From positions 2,167,001-2,231,000 of the forward strand of contig NC_041787.1 in assembly GCF_900090045.1 (NCBI RefSeq): a DNA stretch of 64,000 bases, in the 5' to 3' direction. The notes beneath the pieces were generated by a model that saw only the letters and a list, made by a program, of their open reading frames with translations, searched no databases and had not been told where the DNA came from. Positions within the stretch are counted from its first letter, which is position 1. The number at the start of each line of letters is the position of its first letter. This document shows positions 25,735 to 33,958 of the stretch, piece by piece. The stretch comes from Plasmodium malariae (lineage: Eukaryota; Apicomplexa; Aconoidasida; Haemosporida; Plasmodiidae). The position numbers were made by a program, and so were the translations under genes.

Positions 25735-28700
25735 ATGGAATTGTACACAAATGAGTGGGAATATAAGCAAAAACGCCTAGAAGGTATAATAAAAAAAGAA
25801 TTTTATTATAAAGAAAATGTAATAAGAGATTGTGAAAAAAATATAACTGGAGGATTTATAGCAAGGAACATGTACAGTTTGAAAGAATATTGTGAATGCG
25901 CAAAATGTGATTTTACAATATTAATAATAACGGAATATATAAAAAAGGAGTGTGTGCTCGATAATTATATTTTTGCTTATAAAAAATTATATGACAATAT
26001 AGATAAATATATTTACAAAATTTCAAAAGTAGAAGATATCGATCTTATTATTGAAAACGACTTTTTACGCAAAAATGATATATTACAAAAGAAACCAAAA
26101 AATAAAAAAAGAAATGTGGGAGAAAATTATATAGAAATGGAAACATTTACCATGTCAATTATATTAAAAATAAAAACTCAAATTTTGAATTCTTTTCCCA
26201 TGTTAAAAAGTATTTTAAAAAACTTAACCTCGGATAATTCTAGCAGCTATTATATTAATAACAGGACCGGAATAATAGAGAAGTTAAAAAAGAAAATTTA
26301 CAGTTATTGTTGTAACAAGGAAAGAAACACCATTGAAGGACATACAAGAAGAAGAAATGATTTGGTGGATACAAAAATTAAGATGGAGCACCCAAATATG
26401 GCGAATATATGTGCTAATGCTACATCAGATTTTGACGAATATACAAATAACGGCACTTCTTATCCGTGCAATTTAGGTGAAATTAACAACAACGATTGTG
26501 ATATTTACAGTGATCGTATCTGTTATGACAGCGCTGATGTAGGAAATTACAAACAGGATATTAATGGTGAAAAACACAATCCCATTTACAGTTATGACTT
26601 ATGCAGTTCTACCCTTTGCAGTAATCTGTGTACTATTAACTCAAACGATTGCATTAGTAAAAATAGCGGCATAAATTTTACTACTGACATAAACATCAGA
26701 AATGAAACGAGGGGAACACATGAGTACACAAAAGAGAAGATACAGCCATACAGTTATTCTTCTAAAACGAATGGGTTATTGACTTCTTTAAAATTTTATG
26801 AGATAAAAATAACGACAAACAAAAATTTAGTAAGTCTGAAGAGCATCCTTCTGTTAATTGAAGTGGTGTGTTTGTTCCACTCGTATTTTATTAAATGCGT
26901 ATTAGAAAAAGAAAAAAAAGAGAAAATAAATTTTATACAACTCCACGAATTTAAACTAAAGCAGATATTTTGTGATGAATATAATTATTTAACGTTTTAT
27001 AACATTATTTTGGGAAAGCTGAGGAAAAAAAAAAAGGATGACAATGTTATATATAACGATTTTAGTAGCGTAGTACGGAAGAAGGAGTGTGATGGTAAGA
27101 ATTTTGGGGAGGGTACAAACAATGCTTATTTTAAGAAGCAAAATGTATCGAGTAAAGGCATTTGTTGGACTTATGAAAATGGAAATTTCTCAAATGATGT
27201 AAACGTTTTTTTTCCAGGTAATAATGGAATGTATTCATATAATGATTATAACGGTATATTTCGTACTCGTCGGATGAATATATGTAACATTGTAGATGAG
27301 GACCCATTCTATGAGAGCCCGAATAAACTTGAACTATTGGTTAAAAATAAATGCTGCATGTATGAAGAAAACTGTTCATATAAACACGTTTCGTACGAAG
27401 CGCTATCAAAGGAAAAAATAAAAGAAATCTCTTTAAGCGAAAAGGAAATTGAGAGAATACATAATTACATAAATTATGTATTCAACAGTATTATGGAAGA
27501 ATGTGATACATATTTTCACATTGAGTTTTTATTTACTCTACACACGTTTCAACTAAAGTTTTTGTTTAATATTTTAAAAACGCTATTACTAAGAAAGAAT
27601 TTAGAAGATGACCTACTAATAATGTTAACATATTGTGCCTACAAAATTAAGAACAAAGAAATAATGGATTACTGTTTTTGGAGACTTATAAGCATTTTTG
27701 AAAATGAGCATTTTCCAGATAGCTGGGTTGTATTAGATAACAAAGTGAATAATCAGTTGAAGAAAAAATATAAAGAGATGAAGAATAATTTGAAAGAGAA
27801 AAAAGAAAAAAAATATAGGAAAGAAAATTATCGTAGTAGTATATTTTATGAAACTTTAAATCTTATGCAGGGAAGTAATGAAAATAGAAACAATATAACT
27901 GAGATAGACGTAAATAATGGAAATTTTTATTTTAAGAAAAATTTAATTGACAAGAATATATTTGTCAGTTTTATAAAGAAAACGAAGAAAGATTTTCTGC
28001 ATTATAATGATATACCAAAAGGTTATGTTATTAATGAAATACAGAGACTACGAAATTTCAATGATTATTATTCTTGTTGCTATATTTTAAAAAATAATAA
28101 AAAGCAAAAAATATTAATGGCTTTTAAAAAGAGGGGAGAAAATAAAGTCTATATATATAAATATGATAAAAATATAAAAAAAAAATATAAAACTGTGAAA
28201 ACATTTTTTAACATATCAGGATTTTTAGGTATATTAATATGTAACTTTACAGGAATGAAAATTAGAATATATGATAATGGGATATCAGAAAAGTTTTCTA
28301 ATTTTTTCCCATCTTTTGAGAGAAACAATGTAATATCGATTAGGTTTGAATCAAATATTATAAGTGAATTGCCAAGACATTTCATATGTAATATATATAA
28401 AGAAAATAAAAATATAAAAATTATTTATGAAAACAAATGCCCCATATGGAATGATGAAAAAGAAATTTATGAGCTACCTTTTTATGGTAGAGTTAAATTG
28501 GCAAGCGCAAAAAATTTGCAGTTAATTTTAAAAAAATGTGTTGTTAGTAATTCCAAGAAAGATTTATTTTTAAACAAAAACATAAATGATGTTATTGAGT
28601 ATGTAAGCAATCAACATAGTAGCAGTAAAAGCAATTCGGACGTGGATAACACATATGAGAGGGAAGGCAGTTGTAATAATGCTTCTACAACTGCCACCAC

Positions 28701-28998
28701 GTACGAAACATATTTCTTTGAGTCTAAAAATGCGGAAGGGAATAATAAAACTGAAGAAGAAAATTCAAAGAAGGTCGTCAAAAAAAATTTTTCCTTTGAT
28801 ATTATCAAAAATAACTTAAAAAGCAAAAAAAAGGAGGAAAAGTTTGAAATTATAAACAAAGATGAAGAAGAAATATTTTTAATTTTTGGTAAAAACTCAA
28901 AGGATTATTTTACGTTAGATTTCCGCCATCCTTTATCTTCCTTTGAAGCATTTTCCATAGCTATTTCGTCGTTACTGAAAAAAAAAGCCGTATCTTAA
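25735..28998 (+). CDS. Tubby C-terminal domain (TULP-like) protein
   Basis: 1,087-residue single-exon protein. The last 320 residues or so carry the Tubby fold. Matching blocks are NEIQRLRNFNDYYSCCYIL near its start, GFLGILICNFTGMKIRIYDNG, ELPFYGRVKLASAKNLQLI (family pattern: LNFxGRVTxASVKNFQL) and the C-terminal YFTLDFRHPLSSFEAFSIAI, which matches the family signature FTMDxxxPLxxxQAFAIxLSSF. Tubby domains bind phosphoinositides at membranes, and animal TULPs traffic cargo into cilia. A low-complexity Ser/Asn/Lys insert (about 960-1020) splits the domain. The first 760 residues are Asn/Lys/Cys-rich with no recognised domain; a helical region is likely around 580-690. The ATG at 25735 is preceded in frame by a stop at 25729-25731. 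Function in Plasmodium is not known to me. Confidence 0.8.
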   Translation: MELYTNEWEYKQKRLEGIIKKEFYYKENVIRDCEKNITGGFIARNMYSLKEYCECAKCDFTILIITEYIKKECVLDNYIFAYKKLYDNIDKYIYKISKVEDIDLIIENDFLRKNDILQKKPKNKKRNVGENYIEMETFTMSIILKIKTQILNSFPMLKSILKNLTSDNSSSYYINNRTGIIEKLKKKIYSYCCNKERNTIEGHTRRRNDLVDTKIKMEHPNMANICANATSDFDEYTNNGTSYPCNLGEINNNDCDIYSDRICYDSADVGNYKQDINGEKHNPIYSYDLCSSTLCSNLCTINSNDCISKNSGINFTTDINIRNETRGTHEYTKEKIQPYSYSSKTNGLLTSLKFYEIKITTNKNLVSLKSILLLIEVVCLFHSYFIKCVLEKEKKEKINFIQLHEFKLKQIFCDEYNYLTFYNIILGKLRKKKKDDNVIYNDFSSVVRKKECDGKNFGEGTNNAYFKKQNVSSKGICWTYENGNFSNDVNVFFPGNNGMYSYNDYNGIFRTRRMNICNIVDEDPFYESPNKLELLVKNKCCMYEENCSYKHVSYEALSKEKIKEISLSEKEIERIHNYINYVFNSIMEECDTYFHIEFLFTLHTFQLKFLFNILKTLLLRKNLEDDLLIMLTYCAYKIKNKEIMDYCFWRLISIFENEHFPDSWVVLDNKVNNQLKKKYKEMKNNLKEKKEKKYRKENYRSSIFYETLNLMQGSNENRNNITEIDVNNGNFYFKKNLIDKNIFVSFIKKTKKDFLHYNDIPKGYVINEIQRLRNFNDYYSCCYILKNNKKQKILMAFKKRGENKVYIYKYDKNIKKKYKTVKTFFNISGFLGILICNFTGMKIRIYDNGISEKFSNFFPSFERNNVISIRFESNIISELPRHFICNIYKENKNIKIIYENKCPIWNDEKEIYELPFYGRVKLASAKNLQLILKKCVVSNSKKDLFLNKNINDVIEYVSNQHSSSKSNSDVDNTYEREGSCNNASTTATTYETYFFESKNAEGNNKTEEENSKKVVKKNFSFDIIKNNLKSKKKEEKFEIINKDEEEIFLIFGKNSKDYFTLDFRHPLSSFEAFSIAISSLLKKKAVS

Positions 28999-30129
28999 TT
29001 TTTTTTTTTTTTTTTTTTAGTGAAAATGGTATGAAGCCTACTTTTTTGTTTTTGTGTTTACCCCTTTTTAATTAAATTTACCCTTTTATTTAATTATTCT
29101 TTTTTCATTTAGTTAATCTTTTTTCATTTAGTTAATCTTTTTTCATTTAGTTAATCTTTTTTCATTTAGTTAATCTTTTTTCATTTAGTTAATCTTTTTT
29201 CATTTAGTTAATCTTTTTCATTTAGTTAATCTTTTTCATTTAGTTAATCTTTTTTCATTTAGTTATTCTTTTTTCATTTAGTTATTCTTTTTTCATTTAG
29301 TTATTCTTTTTTCATTTAGTTATTCTTTTTTCATTTAGTTATTCTTTTTTCATTTAGTTATTCTTTTTTCATTTAGTTATTCTTTTTTCATTTAGTTATT
29401 CTTTTTTCATTTAGTTATTCTTTTTTCATTTTATTATTCCTTTTTCATTTTATTATTCCTTTTTTGATTTATTTATTCTTTTTTTATTTAGTTACTCTTT
29501 TTTGATTTATTTAATTATTCTTTTTTCATTTTATTATTCCTTTTTTCATTTATTTAATTATTCTTAAGCTCTTCTAAAAAGCATAAACTTTTGTATTATA
29601 TGCTAAAAAATGACTTCATTACAACTGTTTTATATTCATTTTTATAAAATCGTGTGCGTGTATGCTTGTGTGCGTGTGGGTGGGTTTAGCGGACACACGT
29701 GTGCTACATCTTCTTTGTAATTATATATATTACTAAAATAATACGACATATTTGTGGAAGAACATAATTAAATTCTCAAAATTTACGTAAAAATATTTAT
29801 CTCTTTTGACAAACAAACTTATGATTTTTAAAAAAGTTAAGTGTTCAGGGGAGAATAACTTTTTTTTATTTTCTTTTTTTCAGAATGTTTAAAAAAAATG
29901 AAGAAAGGTAAATGGTCTATCAATACACACAAATATATGTACGTGCTTTTTTATACGTGCATATATATGCATCCATACTTATGTGCACACATGTAAAACC
30001 ATAGTTATATGTTTTGTCAAATGCAACTTGGTCCCTTTACCAGTATTGTTAAGAAGAACAAGGAATATGCGGAACGAAGTATTAGGTCAAATAATATTTT
30101 ATATTAAAATACCTCAAAAAGGAAAATGT
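28999..30129. other. convergent intergenic region with 19-bp minisatellite
   Basis: 3' flanks of the Tubby-like gene (+) and RBM8A (-). After an 18-base T tract, a large T-rich minisatellite fills about 29095-29570. The rest contains a GT-rich patch near 29650-29705 and no coding island. Confidence 0.5.
29095..29570. repeat. 19-bp minisatellite CTTTTTTCATTTAGTTAAT
   Basis: More than twenty tandem units. A left block of about eight copies has GTTAAT, a right block of about ten has GTTATT, and the tail degenerates into TTTTATTATTC variants. Two units in the left block have five instead of six T. The arrangement shows local spread of each variant within the array. Confidence 0.9.
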
Positions 30130-31110
30130 TTAATTTTTATTTTTCTCTTGTATAAAAGCCCAGTCTACACGAATTTCCTGATTTAACAACATTGAGCCAT
30201 CCATTTCTTAAAAAAAAAAAAAGTAAACGTAAAAGTAAAAGTAAAAGTAAACGTAAAAGTAAACGTAAAAGTAAACGCAAAAGTAAATGCAAAAGTAAAC
30301 GTAAATGAAAAAGAAAAAATGGGGAGCATATCTTACGTGTAACGAAAATGTAATGAATGTAAAAAAATCAACGTATAAAACATATTTTACGTGAAAAAAT
30401 AGTATGAACTACAGCTTCCATAAATAGTGGAGTGCTCATATTGCAAATATTGTTATGTATGATATTACATTATTATGTACAAACGTACACATATATATAT
30501 ATATATATATATTTGTGGGTATTATAGCCTAACGGACTAACTCAAAAGAAATAAATGACATAATAGTAATACATGTACGAAGAGACAATAAAAAGTTGCG
30601 CGCATTTTTCCATACCATCAATTGCCCTCTTAGCATCAACGAAATTCTCAAATTCAAGAAATGCATATCCCTTTAAAAATCCTGTTCGTCTATCTAAATT
30701 TAAATGCAAATTTTTTATTTGTCCAAATTTTTCAAAAACTTCCTTTATATAATCATCCCTCGCTTCACCGTGGATGTTTGTTATTATGATTATCCATCCC
30801 TCAATAGCTATCAGTAAAAAAAGTAATTATATTTGTATAATTGCAAACGTGTTTATAGTACATCTTCGGTATAAGTAGCATATGTCATTTTAACAACGTT
30901 TGATGTTAAACAAATAAATGAAATAAAAAAAAAAAAAAAATGAAACTTTAAATTACTCACGTTTCAACCATTTATATGAGTCTAGCAAAATAAACATCAT
31001 ATCATTTATATATAAAGTATATATGTACTAACAACTGTATCTTTTCGTTTCTTACATTTTGCTGGAATTTCATCTTTTTTAAAAACGTTACTTAAATGAT
31101 TATCTTCCAT
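30130..31110 (-). CDS. RBM8A: RNA-binding protein 8A (Y14), exon junction complex
   Basis: Four exons on the minus strand: 31110-31056, a 21-base micro-exon 30981-30961, 30807-30616 and 30206-30130, all with GT-AG borders and matching phase, giving 114 residues. The protein is a short N-terminus (MEDNHLSNVFKKDEIPAK) plus one RRM: PIEGWIIIITNIHGEA (RNP2), LHLNLDRRTGFLKGYAFLEF (RNP1 KGYAFLEF), then MDGSMLLNQEIRVDWAF. This matches animal Y14 (VEGWILFVTGVHEEA, IHLNLDRRTGYLKGY, ISVDWCF). Y14 binds MAGO and marks spliced mRNA. The C-terminal Arg/Ser tail of animal Y14 is absent and the N-terminus is shorter. The third intron (409 bases) contains TA and AAAGTAAACGT repeats. No part of the gene forms a long open frame, so it is easy to miss. 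Confidence 0.9.
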
Positions 31111-31199
31111 TATTTACGCTACAGATGGGATTCTTTCACTTTTTTTTTTTTTTTTTTTGAACCTTACTTTTTTAAGTGTAAAAAAAAAAAAAAAAAAAA

Positions 31200-31800
31200 G
31201 TTTCTATATATATATATGTGAAAAAATACTAGAAAAGAAAATAAATGATGTACAATTTTAGGTATGTACAGCCTACATTACTGTGGAAGTACATTTTAAA
31301 AGTACTCTTCATTAATTTAACTTGCTTCTTATTAGCAGTGAAAATAAATATTTTATAATTCATAAAAATGAAAGTAGCAAATGGATAAATAAATACATGT
31401 AAAAGTAAGGGTACTGGTTAGTATAATTTGAACTCTTGAATGGGTATATGTACATATGCACATATATATATATATATAAACGTATATTTTTATGTATACT
31501 TTTACATAATGCCCACACAGCGTATCCATTTATTTTCTTCAAAACAGGGAAAAGTGTGCATTGCTAATATATACCTTATTATAGTACCACTGTTATGCTT
31601 TTTTTTTTTTTTATCTAACAGGTTCCTCGTAATTTTTTTAACTATTGTAATTGAATTTTTTTGAGCCACTCTGATAATGCTATATTTTAAGAAATCATTA
31701 AAAATAGAAAGAAAATTTTTTAGGAACAAATCAACTATTTTTTATCCGTGCATCACTATTAGCCTTTTTACTATGAAATAAAGAGATAATCATAGATATA
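31200..31800 (-). other. coding-like islands between RBM8A and the next gene
   Basis: Minus-strand pieces with coding character and splice-like borders. They include an open segment at about 31734-31565 reading VDLFLKNFLSIFNDFLKYSI then RVAQKNSITIVKKITRN, a short block 31536-31500 reading KINGYAVWALCK with acceptor TTTTGAAG and donor GTATAC, and a block near 31775-31740 reading KKANSDARIKNS after acceptor TTTCATAG. The amphipathic helices followed by TI-x-x-x-I are vaguely histone-fold-like. I could not join the pieces in phase, so no gene model is claimed. Confidence 0.25.
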
Positions 31801-31859
31801 AAACACAAAAAAATTGCATTAATAATACACTTGAATGACGTAAAATTTATAATTGCAAA

Positions 31860-33827
31860 ATGGTGCTTTCAATTAAAAATGAAAAAATTATATCTGAACT
31901 GTTCATGAGAAAATGCGCAGAACAAAAAAGCGTCCCATTTTGTTTTGCAGTCGCGAAAGGATAGACGCGCAGATCGAATCAGAGGTATTGCCTGCTGGCA
32001 GCACTGGAAGTGTTGGCAGCATTGGAAATATCGGCAGCATTGGAAATATCGGCAGCATTGGAAATATCGGCAGCATTGGAAGTATTGGCAGCATTGAAAG
32101 TATTGGCAGCATTGGAAGTATTGGCAGCATTGAAAGTATTGGCAGCATTGGAAGTATTGGCAGCATTGGAAGCATTGACAACATAGGTAGTACAAGACTA
32201 ATCAGTGGTAGGTCATCAACTCTTCTCGAGAACCTTTTGCTTTAGTTCTAAAACGTGACAAATATCTGCATTAAATAATTAATTTTTTCTGCAAATAAAG
32301 AAATTCCATTAAAGGAAGAAAAACTGGAGGAAGATCAAACTGGAAGAAGGTCAAACTGGGGGAAGGTCAAACTGGGGGAAGGTCAAACTGGGGGAAGGTC
32401 AAACTGGGGGGAGGTCAAACTGGGGGAAGGTCAAACTGGGGGAAGGTCAAACTGGAGGAAGGCCAAACCGAAGGAATTAGGAATATAAAAGGAAAAAAAA
32501 AAAAGGTAAGATTTAAATCGTTGTTACTTTTGATAAAGTGTGTATTTGAATATATATGCAGTATATCCCTTGATTCACATTAAAAATATAAAACAGTTGT
32601 TTGGCCTTTTTGATGCTATTAAAGTTGCATAAGAGATGCAAAGAACAAACAACAAGAACAACGAAATAAACTAAGTCTTGCGCTACTTCCTAAAGAACAT
32701 ACGTTTAAAAGAGAAAGAAGCATTTGAACAAATTGAGCATATGAGGAAAATGCGTTCTTCATACAATTTTGGCGGTAATAATAAGAAAAAAACATTTAGA
32801 AGTGATGAAAAGGAGGAGAAAAAAAATGTGAAAAAATATGAGTTCTAATAAAAAATAGAAAATGTATGCTTCGGCTATTTATAAATATAATTTGTTGTAA
32901 ATTTTATGACAAAGAAGATATAGTATCAATTTGATTAAATTTGTTTTAGAGGAAAAAAATAAAATAAAAAGAATGAGTTAATATACGTATGTTCTACTAG
33001 CAAATCTTTGAGTCTATTTAAAAAAAAATTTTCTATCTTTTTTATTTTGAAAAATATAGAAATTTTATTTATGCATTGAACACTTGCTTGTTACATTCAT
33101 AATTTATAATAGCAAAAATATGCAAATATTTTTACTTTAACATTAATAACTTATTTTTCACTTACAGCGTTTTTAGCATTTCAAGTATGGAACTCTGTAG
33201 TTGCATTTTTTGGGCTACATTAGTGACAATAGTTTTCTTCAGATAAAATGGAACAAATTTAGAAGGAGTGTACATATGCATGGAGAATGCTGAAGAGCAA
33301 ACTTTTTTTCGTATAATGTGTATTCAATCGCATAAATGTACATGTATGCATATGAACAATTTTTGGATCGTAATTTTTTTTTCCTAAATATATAATTTGA
33401 AGATAAACATATATAAATTTATTGAAGAAAAAAAAAAAAAAAAAAGGATATACTTGATGAAGATACTGAAGAAGCACAAAAAATATGTGTTATGAAATGT
33501 AATTGGAAAAAGACGAAAAAAGAAGTAAACATTGTACGTATATAAATATACGCATTGTTCATCTCCTGTCACATTTTTAACAGGTGGGAGGCATTATTTA
33601 CAAGTAGTTTTCTGGACTTCTTAAGGAAAAATGGAAAATCCAATTCGCTCAGGTTTCAAAGTTGGATTGAAAAAAAAGATGATAAAGCACGTAACGAACA
33701 AAGTAATGAATGGGAGAGCAAAACGAATAGCAGAACGAATAACGTACGCAATAATGAAGACAAAGACTACTTCTACCCTTTGTTCCTTCTGAGAAAATTT
33801 AAAACGTCCTTTTGTATTAGTTCCTGA
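31860..33827 (+). CDS. fragmentary multi-exon gene of unknown function, possibly decayed
   Basis: Plus-strand coding is evident but not continuous. An open exon from 31913 (or the ATG at 31860) carries GSIGNI/GSIGSI repeats and ends at 32207. A good intron (GTAGGT...AAATAAAG) leads to 32301, which reads EIPLKEEKLEEDQT and then 16-bp repeats that shift frame; the exon's distal end reads VKLEEGQTEGIRNIKGKKKK before donor GTAAG in another frame. Around 32632-32845 two overlapping frames are coding-like (DAKNKQQEQRNKLSLALLPK, then FEQIEHMRKMRSSYNFGG), one base apart. Further pieces lie at 33168 (FLAFQVWNS), 33441-33532 (DILDEDTEEAQKICVMK) and a last exon 33584-33827 (WEALFTSSFLDFLRKNGK and on). 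I recognise no family. Either several indels or homopolymer errors are present, or the gene is degenerating. Confidence 0.4.
31994..32185. repeat. 18-bp repeat encoding GSIGNI/GSIGSI
   Basis: About ten copies of an 18-bp unit (GGCAGCATTGGAAATATC and variants). On the plus strand it reads Gly-Ser-Ile-Gly-Asn/Ser-Ile in the frame of the exon from 31913. Being a multiple of three it preserves frame. It is unusually GC-rich for this window. Confidence 0.85.
32325..32468. repeat. 16-bp repeat CTGGGGGAAGGTCAAA
   Basis: Nine units of 16 bp. The first and last copies are the diverged ones (CTGGAGGAAGATCAAA and CTGGAGGAAGGCCAAA), 128 bases apart, which is exactly eight units. The inner copies are nearly identical, as expected from recent expansion. 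Because 16 is not a multiple of three, each copy changes the reading frame of the exon that contains it. Confidence 0.9.
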
Positions 33828-33958
33828 AAATGAGAAAAAAATGTATGCATTATTTTACTTGTTCAATGTGGACACAACAAAATGCAGGAACGCACGTACA
33901 GGATCTGAAGTATTATAATGTGTATTCTTTGTTATATACACACTTTTTATAATATGAT

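Noticed and set aside
29670..29700. GGGTTTA-like telomere motif in a GT-rich patch
   Set aside because: Only one copy; Plasmodium telomeric or interstitial telomere arrays have many tandem copies.
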